From the IMG/VR virus record IMGVR_UViG_3300028581_004272, positions 1 through 49,825 of that record: DNA of 49,825 nucleotides. One strand, 5' to 3'. Below the pieces are notes generated by a model. That model saw only the letters and a list, made by a program, of their open reading frames with translations. It was not told where the DNA came from and searched no databases. How positions within the stretch are numbered: the first letter of the stretch is position 1; each line of letters opens with the position of its first letter. Source of the stretch: a virus. A program made the translations under genes and the position numbers. Below are positions 38,932-47,844 of this stretch, one piece after another.

Positions 38932-40260
38932 TTGGAGAGAGTTGTTAAAAAGGTTTATTTTCCTGCACTTTCTGTGCCTAAGCTGATAAGGGTTGCTGCC
39001 TATGCAAGAGTATCGAGTGGTAAAGTTGATATGCTTCATTCGCTTTCTGCCCAAGTCAGCTTTTACAGTGACTATATTCAAAAACATAAAGGTTGGATAT
39101 ATGTCGGTGTTTATGCAGATGAGGCACTTACAGGAACAAAAGATAACCGTAAGGAGTTTTGCAGATTGCTGGGGGATTGCCGTAACGGTAAGATTGATTT
39201 GGTTGTAACAAAGTCAATATCCCGTTTTGCAAGGAACACAGTTACACTGCTTGAAACCGTAAGGGAATTAAAAGCCTTGGGAATTGATGTATTTTTTGAA
39301 GAGCAAAACATACATACCTTAAGTAATGACGGTGAATTAATGCTTTCGATTTTAGCATCCTATGCTCAGGAAGAAAGCCTATCGGTAAGCGAAAATTGCA
39401 AGTGGCGTATTCGTAAAAATTTCAAGGAAGGAATTCCTACCTTCTTCAGAATTTATGGCTACAGATTTGTTAATTCTAAATTAGAATTAGTGCCAGAAGA
39501 AGCTGAAATTGTAAGGATGATATTTGCAGATTACCTTTTGGGAATGGGCAAAAATGCAATAGTGAGAAAACTTAATTCCTTATGTATAAAGGCTTACAAT
39601 GGTGGAAGGTGGAGTGATTCAACAATTGCAGATATGCTTAGAAATGAAAAATATACTGGCAACCTGCTACTTCAGAAATCCTATGTTAAAGATCATTTAA
39701 CAAAAACGCAGGTTGATAACAATGGTGAACTGCCTATGTATTCAGTCTCCGACACCCATGAACCAATAATTGATACGAAAACTTTTGAAATGGTTCGAAA
39801 AGAGTTGAAAGCTCGTGCTGATAAATATTGCAACAACAAAGCTAACGGCAATTCATATCCATTTACAGGAAAGCTTAGGTGTGGTATTTGTAATTCAATT
39901 TTTTGCAGGCGAGCAAGTAGTGCTGGTACAAAGTATAAACGGTATATTTGGATGTGTCCCACTTTCAATAAACAGGGCAAAGCGTACTGCCAGTCTAAAC
40001 AAATACCTGAAACCATTCTTTTTGATATTTCTGCCGAAGTTTTAGGGATAGACCAATTTGATGAGAATATCTTTGAAAGAATGGTTGATTATATTGATGT
40101 TCCACTGAATAATATCCTCATTTTCCACCTCAAAGGTGGCACTGAAATTACACGCACTTGGGAAAATAATTCAAGGCGAGAGAGTTGGAATGGGGCATCC
40201 AGGCAAAAGGCCCGAGAAAAAGCACTAAACAAGGGAGGTTTTTATAGTGAGCGTAGCTAG
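38932..40260 (+). CDS. Large serine recombinase 1
   Basis: A 442-residue large serine recombinase. The catalytic domain (residues about 20-165) has AAYARVSSGKVDM with the nucleophile Ser, VVTKSISRFARN and LASYAQEESLSVSEN. It is followed by the recombinase domain (IYGYRFVNSKLELVPEEAEIVRMIFADYL) and a zinc ribbon (LRCGICNSIF... MCPTFN...C). The coiled coil usual in phage integrases is very short. TTG 38932 follows GAGGAGGTG. Probably acts with recombinase 2. Confidence 0.9.
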   Translation: MERVVKKVYFPALSVPKLIRVAAYARVSSGKVDMLHSLSAQVSFYSDYIQKHKGWIYVGVYADEALTGTKDNRKEFCRLLGDCRNGKIDLVVTKSISRFARNTVTLLETVRELKALGIDVFFEEQNIHTLSNDGELMLSILASYAQEESLSVSENCKWRIRKNFKEGIPTFFRIYGYRFVNSKLELVPEEAEIVRMIFADYLLGMGKNAIVRKLNSLCIKAYNGGRWSDSTIADMLRNEKYTGNLLLQKSYVKDHLTKTQVDNNGELPMYSVSDTHEPIIDTKTFEMVRKELKARADKYCNNKANGNSYPFTGKLRCGICNSIFCRRASSAGTKYKRYIWMCPTFNKQGKAYCQSKQIPETILFDISAEVLGIDQFDENIFERMVDYIDVPLNNILIFHLKGGTEITRTWENNSRRESWNGASRQKAREKALNKGGFYSERS

Positions 40261-41827
40261 AGTTGTCACAGTTATACCAGCATCTATAAATAAATTTACG
40301 CATATGCAGAATATATCGCTTGCCAAAAAGAGAGTGGCAGCCTACGCCAGGGTTTCGACCGATAGCGAAGAACAGCTTACAAGCTATGAGGCACAGGTTG
40401 ATTACTATACTCGCTATATAAAGGAAAAGCCTGAATGGGAGTTTATTGATGTATACACTGACGAGGGCATTTCAGCAACCAATACAAAAAAGCGTGACGG
40501 TTTTAAGCGGATGATTGCCGATGCCTTGAATGGCAAGATAGACCTTATCGTTACAAAATCGGTCAGCAGATTTGCAAGGAATACGGTAGATTCTTTGGTC
40601 ACTGTTAGGCAGTTAAAGGAAAAAGGTGTTGAGATTTATTTCGAGAAAGAAAATATTTATACGCTCGACAGCAAAGGTGAACTGCTTATTACAATTATGT
40701 CATCACTTGCTCAGGAAGAAAGCCGTTCAATCAGTGAAAATGTAACCTGGGGTCAACGAAAACGCTTTGCAGACGGTAAGGTTTCAATGCCTTATAAGCG
40801 GTTCCTTGGTTTTAAAAAGGGTGAAAACGGGCTGCCAGAGATTGTTGAAGAAGAAGCAAAATTTATACGGCTTATTTACAAGCTTTTTATTGAAGGCAAA
40901 ACCTCATCAGCAATTGCAACCCACTTAACAGCAGTGGAAATACCTACCCCTACTGGTAAGTTAAACTGGCATAAAAGCACGGTTGATAGTATTTTAACCA
41001 ATGAAAAATACAGAGGCTCAGCAATTTTGCAAAAAACCTACACAGTTGATTTTCTTACAAAGAAGAAAAAAGTGAATGAGGGTGAAATTCCTCAATATTA
41101 TGTTGAGCGGAGCCATGACTTCATCATTGAACCAATAGAATTTGAGTTGGTTCAGGCAGAGATTGCAAGGCGAAAACAGTTAGGGATGCAATATAGCTGT
41201 AATAACATTTTTTCTACTAAGCTGGTATGCGGAGAGTGTGGTGGGTATTATGGTTCAAAGGTGTGGCACAGTACAAGCAAATACAAACGCACTATTTGGC
41301 AATGCAACATGAAATTCAAAAACGATGAAAAATGCTCCACTCCCCATATTACGGAGGAAGAAATCAAGAATAAATTTCTGCTTGCATTTAATGAGATTTT
41401 TGAAAGCAGAGATGAAATTATCGAAAACTGTAGACTGGTTCAGAAGGCATTAACCGATTGCTCGGCACTTGATGCCGAACTTGCTAAAAGGCAGCAGGAG
41501 CTTGAGGTTGTTGCAGAGCTTACTAGAAAGTATATTGATGAAAATGCCCACTCACCTATTAGCCAGGAAGAATATATGGGGAAATATAAAGGGTTTGCTG
41601 AAAGGTATGAAAAAGTAAAGGCTTGTATTGCTGATATTGAGTTGAGACGTGAGGAACGCATATCTAAGAGAAAGCTTATTGATGTGTTTATAAGGGATTT
41701 GGCAAAGCAAAAAACAATTCTGACGGAGTTTGATGAGGGGGTGTGGGTTTCATTGGTTGAAAAAGTAAGGATACTTGATGATAAAATTGTGTTTGCATTT
41801 AAGAATGGAATGGAAATTGAAAAGTAG
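40247..41827 (+). CDS. Large serine recombinase 2
   Basis: A 526-residue large serine recombinase with all parts: AAYARVSTDSEEQLTSYEAQ catalytic motif, VTKSVSRFARNTVDSL, a recombinase domain (FLGFKKGENGLPEIVEEEAKFIRLIY), a zinc ribbon (LVCGECGGYYG...WQCNMKFKNDEKC) and a long C-terminal coiled coil (LDAELAKRQQELEVVAEL...ADIELRREERISKRK). It overlaps gene 1 by 14 bases and begins with GTG behind GGGAGG. As the complete enzyme of the pair, it is the more likely integrase. Confidence 0.92.
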   Translation: MSVARVVTVIPASINKFTHMQNISLAKKRVAAYARVSTDSEEQLTSYEAQVDYYTRYIKEKPEWEFIDVYTDEGISATNTKKRDGFKRMIADALNGKIDLIVTKSVSRFARNTVDSLVTVRQLKEKGVEIYFEKENIYTLDSKGELLITIMSSLAQEESRSISENVTWGQRKRFADGKVSMPYKRFLGFKKGENGLPEIVEEEAKFIRLIYKLFIEGKTSSAIATHLTAVEIPTPTGKLNWHKSTVDSILTNEKYRGSAILQKTYTVDFLTKKKKVNEGEIPQYYVERSHDFIIEPIEFELVQAEIARRKQLGMQYSCNNIFSTKLVCGECGGYYGSKVWHSTSKYKRTIWQCNMKFKNDEKCSTPHITEEEIKNKFLLAFNEIFESRDEIIENCRLVQKALTDCSALDAELAKRQQELEVVAELTRKYIDENAHSPISQEEYMGKYKGFAERYEKVKACIADIELRREERISKRKLIDVFIRDLAKQKTILTEFDEGVWVSLVEKVRILDDKIVFAFKNGMEIEK

Positions 41828-41843
41828 CGATATTAATATTATT

Positions 41844-41891
41844 CACCCACCTTGGACTAAAGTTTTTAGTCCAAGGTGGGTGTTTTTTTTT
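41844..41891 (+). terminator. Strong terminator at the end of the recombinase operon
   Basis: An 18-bp perfect stem (CACCCACCTTGGACTAAA at 41844-41861 with its complement at 41865-41882) followed by nine T residues. It marks the end of the phage-like gene set. Confidence 0.95.
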
Positions 41892-42022
41892 GTTGCTCCA
41901 AAATATATTTGTATAAGCATAATTATAGTTTTTCTACTTATGCAAATGTGGCTCTTAATTTGCGAACAAGTTAAGATTAGTAGAAATATCAAATATAATA
42001 GCAAAAAATGGTATAATTTATG

Positions 42023-42051
42023 TTGTAATTTAGTGAAATTATTGTTATACT
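42023..42051 (+). promoter_or_regulatory. Probable promoter of the TIR-TPR relic
   Basis: TTGTAA (42023-42028), 17 bp and TATACT (42046-42051), 76 bp before the ATG at 42127. A GGGGGG ribosome site follows at about 42115. Confidence 0.5.
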
Positions 42052-42126
42052 GTGAATAGATTATATAGAAAATTTAGCACTATGTCAAACAAAAAAGGAA
42101 ACAATATTATTTTTGGGGGGAATATT

Positions 42127-43355
42127 ATGAGTAATTCAATTACAAATGAACAAACAACTATTTTCATTTCCTATTCTTCAACAGATATTGAAATTGTTGA
42201 AATTGTTGAAGATACCTTATCATCCTATTTTAAAGATCGAGTAAAATTCTAAAGATATGACCGAGATGTTAAATATAAGGAAAGTTTTAAAGAATTCATG
42301 AAAACTTTAAAGAATCATGATTTTGTTTTGGCCATTATAAGCGACAGCTATTTGAAGTCCTCTAACTGTATGTTTGAAGTTGGAGAAATTCTAAGAGATG
42401 ACTCATATCTTAACAACCTCCTTTTCATAGTTTTACATGACAGTGACATAAAACACTATAAAAACCATATCAATTCTATAGTAGGCGCTTCGATATATAG
42501 CCCAACTGGGAAGTACTTATATATTGAATATTGGCAACAACAAAAAGAACATATTAATTCACTTATAACTAATATTCAAGGTAACTCAACCAATACGGCA
42601 GGTTTGAGGGATGAACTTAAACTTGTTGAGAAAATTCTTCAAAACGATATCGGCGTTTTTTACATTATTTAAGTGATGCAAGAGGTATTTCATTTTCAGA
42701 ACTTTTAAAAAATAATTTTTCTGACATAATTCAACAAATAGATACTTCTGATACAACGGAACTGTTTACCATTGACGATTATACAATATCTGATGAAGAA
42801 AAAGCACAAAAATATTATAATTTAGCCCGAAAATGCAAAAATCGCTATGAAAAAATCATATATTTGACAAACGCAATATCTTTAGTACCAAATAACCCCG
42901 TTTACTTTAATTCACGAGGTATTCAATTTAGTAAAATCGACAACTTTAGTTCGGCAATTGAAGATAAAACAAAAGCTATTGAATTAGATCCAGAAAACGC
43001 TCGGTATTATTCGAGCAGAGGTTCAACCTATCGTTTATCAGGTGCTGATAAATATGCAGATGCTTTGAATGACCATTCAAAAGCGGTTAGTTTGCAACCA
43101 GATTATCCACCATATCAATATCGTTTGAGTGTAACTTATTACTCGCTTGAAGAATACGAAAATGCAATTGAACCAATGATGAAAGCAATTTCACTTAACC
43201 AAACTAATATGGGATATTATCACAATCTTTCCGTCCTATACTATAAATTAGGGTGGCTAAATAAAGCGAATGAAGTGCGTCTTGTTCTTAATGAAAAAAC
43301 GCCCAGTATGATAGATTATTATGATGAGATTTACCCTGACTGGATTTCACTATAA
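42127..43355 (+). pseudogene. TIR-domain plus TPR protein, broken by a stop and a frameshift
   Basis: Read through, this is a TIR protein of about 409 residues. The TIR part starts TTIFISYSSTDIEIVEIVEDTL and continues SFKEFMKTLKNHDFVLAIISDSYLKSSNCMFEVGEIL, with the conserved SSxC-x-E helix. After a linker, tetratricopeptide repeats follow (AIELDPENARYYSSRGSTYRLSG, AVSLQPDYPPYQYRLSVTYYSLEEYENAIE). A TAA at 42250-42252 interrupts strand B. A second break occurs at T6 (about 42656-42661), where one more T would join TIR to the TPR frame. TIR-TPR proteins are candidate NAD-depleting defence genes; this copy is inactive unless read through. Confidence 0.85.
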
Positions 43356-44095
43356 ACATCACCTGTTATTTCTGAGAAATATTTGATTATATTTCTGTAA
43401 AAATATTCCTTATCCGTCGGCAAATCATTTTTTATGGCACCGTCAATGATTGGCGAAAGGGAAACAAGCTTATTGTACATTTTTTTATCGATACATTTTG
43501 CGTTGAATAAGTTTTTCGCAGTATACCTACTTGCATCAAAATTACGATATGCGATTTTGTTTTCAGCATATTTTTTGAGGAATTTATTGTACAAGTATTT
43601 TATTCTTTTTTGTGCATTGTTTCCGATATATACACTTTTTGGCACGGAAGAATCAAGTAGTGGCTCGATTTTTTCTGAAAGAGGCGGCTGTGTGATGCTA
43701 AAAACATATGCCAGAACCTTTTTTGGCGGTGTTGAAAAACGTTGCTTGGAAATCCGTCTCCAGCAATCGTATGTCCTTGCCCCGTCAATTAGCAAAAACG
43801 TATTATTGCTTTTTTCCACAGTGATTGGAAACGCACGATAGCAATCTTCACGACAATTTTTTATGCTTTCATAACGCTCAATATAGCGGGTGTTTTCGTT
43901 GTTTAATTCTATATTACTGTAAAAGTCGGCATCAATATCCTCAAAGCTTATTTCTATCGGCGTTACGCTGTCAGAAAGGTTGTGCATATCATCGCTTGCA
44001 AATCTATATTCTAACCAATCAGGGAAGGTTTGTGATTTGACAATGCTTTCAATAAAGTTAAAATAATCCTCGCATTTGTATTTAGAGCAAAACAT
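43331..44095 (-). CDS. C-terminal ORF of large helical protein; ParB/Srx-like domain possible
   Basis: A 254-residue ORF if started at ATG 44095, but the ribosome site is weak and the frame stays open and protein-like upstream to 44182 (CAYLIAQLSYEKIINFSQETQEMFC). I judge it to be the distal part of the gene to its right, separated by a one-base shift at A7 (44183-44189). Residues about 90-135 (AFPITVEKSNNTFLLIDGARTYDCWRRISKQ...KVLAYVF) resemble a ParB/sulfiredoxin-like fold, with IDGARTY in place of the usual DGxHR. The final 100 residues are lysine-rich and helical. It overlaps the TIR-TPR relic tail to tail by 25 bp. Confidence 0.6.
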   Translation of the reverse strand: MFCSKYKCEDYFNFIESIVKSQTFPDWLEYRFASDDMHNLSDSVTPIEISFEDIDADFYSNIELNNENTRYIERYESIKNCREDCYRAFPITVEKSNNTFLLIDGARTYDCWRRISKQRFSTPPKKVLAYVFSITQPPLSEKIEPLLDSSVPKSVYIGNNAQKRIKYLYNKFLKKYAENKIAYRNFDASRYTAKNLFNAKCIDKKMYNKLVSLSPIIDGAIKNDLPTDKEYFYRNIIKYFSEITGDVYSEIQSG

Positions 44096-47000
44096 TTCTT
44101 GTGTTTCTTGGCTGAAGTTTATAATCTTTTCGTAAGATAATTGTGCAATTAAATAAGCACATTGCCTTATGCATGGATTTGCAAAAAAAGGTTTTTAATT
44201 CAAAATCCGTTCTTAACGGAAAGGTGTTGCCATGATTCATTTCATCCAATGACGAAAAAACCTCGGATAACACAAAGCAGCATAGACGTGCACTTTGTAT
44301 AGGATTATGTCTGTTCACGCTAATCAAGTGGTAATAGAGATTGCGAACCTTATATCCATATGTATTTTCCAAAATTGATTTATTGGGCTTTTTTGTATTC
44401 AGATTGCCAAGCGTGAATGCCGCATAGTCCTTTACGCATGGGTGCGAATCCAAAAACGCATCACTCGCCCTTGAAATTATGGCCATCCGAATGCTATCCT
44501 CCAAATCGGACCAAACCTCGGGGGATGACAAATAATCTTCAACCGTTCTATACTCTGACACAAACTCCGGCAATTTCTTTGCGTAATGAATCAGTTGATT
44601 TCTAAGGCTTAAGGAGAGAGTTATGAACCTTTCGTGAAACAACAGATGCGAAACCAATTTTTCCATATATATTTGAAGACTTTGCAGATTAATGTGTTCA
44701 TATAAATGCTTGCATAATTTTTTAATTCCATTTTCATATTTCATGCTGGCGTCGCTATTTGCAATCAGTTCACAATATACATTGTCAAGCCCTATTTTCT
44801 TGTTGAACAAATAACAGAGTACAAAAAACATATTTTCGGGGTCAAGATTCTCAATAGAAACAGCCTGCTGTATCGAAAAATATAATAGCTCATTTAGATA
44901 CGCTGCGAATTCCTCCCTGCTGCTTATCTGTTCTATATGTTCTATTAATGATTTATAATGTTCGCTTTTTAATTTTTCTTTAACCGATGGGTTCACTGAT
45001 AATTGCTTAATTTTTTCGACAAAGTCTTTCCAAATATCAAAAAACGCCTTATCGGTTTGTTTGATGATTGCATAATCAAACCACATTGTAATTAAATCGC
45101 TGATTTCATAGTAATTCTCTTGGGTTGCTAAAAATTGAATGCACAGCTTTCTTGCAGCATTGTTATGAACAACGCCATTTTTGTACGCCACTAGCTTTTT
45201 CTTCAAGTTGCTTCTGAAATAATTATTACTGAATAAGGCTTTGTCTTTTTCAACCTTATCCTGCAAAAGACGAAAGCGGAAGGTTTTGGGTGCAAAAAGG
45301 GTATCAATTTCTTTTTTCTCAATCGATATGGTAGGTAGAACGGTTTCTTCCCCTAAATATCGCAAAAAGTCGTCTGGGAAATTCTTGTTTTTGTCAAGCC
45401 TTCGATCCTTCAGTAATTTTTTGATTTTTTCAGGTGTTTCAACAACTTTCAATAGGTCGATTGTTTTTTTTGCTTGATTCCTGTTAATTTCCTTTTCACA
45501 TATAATAATCTTTTTCAAAAATCTTATTAAGTTGATATTATAATTACTGTCATATGAATCAAAAATATACTTATAGTATTCTTGTTTGTCAAAAAAACAC
45601 AGGGTCGTTATTAGCTTGTCGGCTTTGTGCTTTTCAATACATTTTGAAATAAGAAATCTTATATTTCCTGCATTTTTAGCTGGGAACTTTGATAGATAGG
45701 TTGACCAAACGAAGCCGTCCATGCAACAGCCGGCAATTAGTTTTTGCAATGCAGTGCTTGGTTTTTCATGTGTTTTATTTAAATACTCGACTGTTTTTTG
45801 CCAAAACCCGGAGATGTAGCTATCCGATTCGTCCTCAAACATAAGACTTGCTACTTGGCATATTATTTTCAAGCGATCTTCCTCATATTCAAAGTGGAGA
45901 ATTAATTCATCTGTGCCCAGCCGGAATTCAACAAGTATCATAAAATAACTTTGATGATAATTTCGTTTAAGAAGCATAGTTTGAATGCCGTCTATAACCA
46001 TTGCCTTGTTTTCTGGGTTGGTTTTTGGAAACTCGTCAAAGGATATTGCATACAAGTATTTGGACAAGGTGGAGTTGAGTTCAAACTTGTAAATATCGTT
46101 GCAATTGTGGAATTCGTCCTTGCAATTATGAAATATGTCAAGCAAAACAGTCCACACCTTTTTCTGCGTGGCTGTTTTTTTATCCAATATAACATCGTTA
46201 TCGGAAAAATCAAACATATCGCTCATTTTTCGATATTCCATCTCTTGTTTCAACAAAGCGAAGGTTTCCAATGGATTATTAAAAATGAAATGAAAGGTTT
46301 GGTGTCTATTAAAACCGTCAATATTAATCTCAATCTGTTTTAAAAACAAATTCTTAATAGATTTGTTGCTGCATTCGCTGATATTTTGCATAATAGCTTT
46401 TGTATCTGCCATCAAATAGGCTTTGATGTCGTTGGAGGCATCAAAATAGTCACAGGCAGCAATAAACGCATAGCGTGAAAAAGTACAGTTGACAAACTCA
46501 ACATTTCCGCCCAATTTAAGCTCCTTTTTTGATGGAGCTTGTTGCTGCGTAACGTAGAACATCAAATGAAGTGTATTTAACAGATAGTCTGGAAGCAAAT
46601 TAAATTCAGTAGCAGATATTTTCGACTTGCTTTCTATTTCATAGCTATCACTACTGTTTTCGCCATTTTCCTGCTGCATTTCTGAAGAGATATCAGCTTT
46701 GGTGGCATTATTATCCGTGTTTTGTGCGGCGGGGGAATCCCAATCAAGCGGAAACTCATTGATAATTGCAAAATAAACTAAATTAGCAATAAACTTTTTC
46801 AATCCGAGTTGAGACAAATCGTCATCTTCTGTAAGACGATTGCAATGATGAAGCAATAAACAATTTTGTTCTTTGTCAAAAGAGTTTTTGGTATTTAAAA
46901 ATGTGTTGCATAATTCTTTGGCGTTATTTTTCAGGGATATTCCCATTATAAAGTTTTCAAGATATTGTGGATAATCACTCTTGAATTTAGATATTACAGC

Positions 47001-47186
47001 ATTCCCAACTACTCTTGTTCCATTTATAAATCCGCTGTCTTCGTTATTTTCCATTCTATAAAATGCCCAAGTTTCTCCGGCATCCTCTCTCAATTTAAAA
47101 AAATCAAAAGCACATTTAAATAATTGACGCTTTAGTCCTGTTGTTGTTTCAATAACAAATTTAATTATTTCTTGGTTAACTCTCAC
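44082..47186 (-). CDS. Large helical protein of unknown family, 1,034 aa
   Basis: A 1,034-residue, almost wholly alpha-helical cytoplasmic protein with no signal peptide, membrane segment, Walker motif or cysteine cluster. An acidic, low-complexity linker lies at about residues 150-185 (SSEMQQENGENSSDSYE). The rest has the look of a long helical-repeat or sensor scaffold, as in large defence proteins, but I recognise no family. It starts at GTG behind AGGAGG from a good leftward promoter. Its last 30 residues (after residue 1001) look non-coding, while the +1 frame continues naturally into the 43331 ORF. Confidence 0.7.
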   Translation of the reverse strand: MRVNQEIIKFVIETTTGLKRQLFKCAFDFFKLREDAGETWAFYRMENNEDSGFINGTRVVGNAVISKFKSDYPQYLENFIMGISLKNNAKELCNTFLNTKNSFDKEQNCLLLHHCNRLTEDDDLSQLGLKKFIANLVYFAIINEFPLDWDSPAAQNTDNNATKADISSEMQQENGENSSDSYEIESKSKISATEFNLLPDYLLNTLHLMFYVTQQQAPSKKELKLGGNVEFVNCTFSRYAFIAACDYFDASNDIKAYLMADTKAIMQNISECSNKSIKNLFLKQIEINIDGFNRHQTFHFIFNNPLETFALLKQEMEYRKMSDMFDFSDNDVILDKKTATQKKVWTVLLDIFHNCKDEFHNCNDIYKFELNSTLSKYLYAISFDEFPKTNPENKAMVIDGIQTMLLKRNYHQSYFMILVEFRLGTDELILHFEYEEDRLKIICQVASLMFEDESDSYISGFWQKTVEYLNKTHEKPSTALQKLIAGCCMDGFVWSTYLSKFPAKNAGNIRFLISKCIEKHKADKLITTLCFFDKQEYYKYIFDSYDSNYNINLIRFLKKIIICEKEINRNQAKKTIDLLKVVETPEKIKKLLKDRRLDKNKNFPDDFLRYLGEETVLPTISIEKKEIDTLFAPKTFRFRLLQDKVEKDKALFSNNYFRSNLKKKLVAYKNGVVHNNAARKLCIQFLATQENYYEISDLITMWFDYAIIKQTDKAFFDIWKDFVEKIKQLSVNPSVKEKLKSEHYKSLIEHIEQISSREEFAAYLNELLYFSIQQAVSIENLDPENMFFVLCYLFNKKIGLDNVYCELIANSDASMKYENGIKKLCKHLYEHINLQSLQIYMEKLVSHLLFHERFITLSLSLRNQLIHYAKKLPEFVSEYRTVEDYLSSPEVWSDLEDSIRMAIISRASDAFLDSHPCVKDYAAFTLGNLNTKKPNKSILENTYGYKVRNLYYHLISVNRHNPIQSARLCCFVLSEVFSSLDEMNHGNTFPLRTDFELKTFFCKSMHKAMCLFNCTIILRKDYKLQPRNTRNVLL

Positions 47187-47221
47187 TTTTATAATGCCTC
47201 CTACGTGAAAAATTATTGCTT

Positions 47222-47263
47222 CCTAAAACAAACCTAAAACAAACCTAAAACAAACCTAAAAAG
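47222..47263. repeat. Tandem 11-bp repeat in the leader of the large gene
   Basis: CCTAAAACAAA is repeated three times perfectly (47222-47254), followed by CCTAAAAAG. It lies in the untranslated leader of the leftward large gene, between its promoter (47330-47358) and ribosome site. Changes in copy number could affect expression. Confidence 0.9.
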
Positions 47264-47268
47264 AACCG

Positions 47269-47297
47269 TTGTTAATGATTTCTTATTTTGTTAGAAT
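47269..47297 (+). promoter_or_regulatory. Possible rightward promoter of the RelE-like gene
   Basis: TTGTTA (47269-47274), 17 bp and TAGAAT (47292-47297), 124 bp before ATG 47421. It overlaps the leader of the opposite gene, so the two units may interfere. Confidence 0.4.
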
Positions 47298-47329
47298 TAA
47301 GCTATAAAAAAGAATATCGAGTGATTGAA

Positions 47330-47358
47330 ATTATATCACACCTGCTCACTGATTTCAA
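47330..47358 (-). promoter_or_regulatory. Leftward promoter of the large helical gene
   Basis: On the minus strand TTGAAA (47358-47353), an exact 17-bp spacer and TATAAT (47335-47330), giving a leader of about 135 bases that contains the tandem repeats. Confidence 0.75.
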
Positions 47359-47420
47359 GCTCATGTCGCACATAAGATTTAATCAAAGAAATTGCAAATT
47401 TGAAAGGTTGTGAAATAATT

Positions 47421-47825
47421 ATGAAAAACTGCGAAATAAGCATACAGGTAGCAAATTCCTGCAAGACTTATTTTAAATGTGAAAGAACAATAAAACAATC
47501 TATTAACAAAAGCTTAGACACTTTAAAAACACGCATCAGATCATACGAAGAAAGCGGCACGCAGTTTGGGAAAATTTTCAATGATGAAACTGTAAAATAT
47601 GATGTTTACAAAAACAACCTTTATGCTTTCAAAGCAAGAGATAATAAATTACAGATTCGGCTGTTATATACAGTTGAAATTACCACAACAGGCTTAACGA
47701 TAATTTTAATTGATTTTGCATTAAAGAAAACCAGCGACAAAAGCTACATAACAAAGTTTACTGAATTAGCCCGCAACTTTGCATTAAATAATATTGAGCT
47801 AATACCAGTTGCTATATACTGTTAA
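47421..47825 (+). CDS. RelE/HigB-like (Gp49-type) protein
   Basis: A 134-residue protein whose C-terminal half matches the phage-derived Gp49/HigB toxin pattern: YDVYKNNLYAFKARDNKLQIRLLYTVE (strand-turn-strand with basic residues), then GLTIILIDFALKKTSDKSYITKFTELARNF, comparable to the family's hydrophobic strand, KKT and following helix. An alternative TTG start at 47400 would add seven residues. The gene 19 bp downstream encodes a small S1/OB protein and is probably its partner. Toxin function is inferred. Confidence 0.6.
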   Translation: MKNCEISIQVANSCKTYFKCERTIKQSINKSLDTLKTRIRSYEESGTQFGKIFNDETVKYDVYKNNLYAFKARDNKLQIRLLYTVEITTTGLTIILIDFALKKTSDKSYITKFTELARNFALNNIELIPVAIYC

Positions 47826-47844
47826 TAGAAAGGAGGTGTGCACA

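Noticed and set aside
41775-42059. 94-codon frame running through the recombinase terminator
   Set aside because: Starts inside the recombinase gene in another frame and crosses a strong terminator hairpin; the hydrophobic product comes from AT-rich DNA.
42250-42252. Stop-codon recoding in the TIR gene
   Set aside because: All ordinary genes in the window end in TAA, TAG or TGA without read-through, and the same gene also has a frameshift; simple decay is more likely.
44417-44605. Small plus-strand frame inside the large helical gene
   Set aside because: Short, no ribosome site, and opposite to a coherent 1,000-codon frame.
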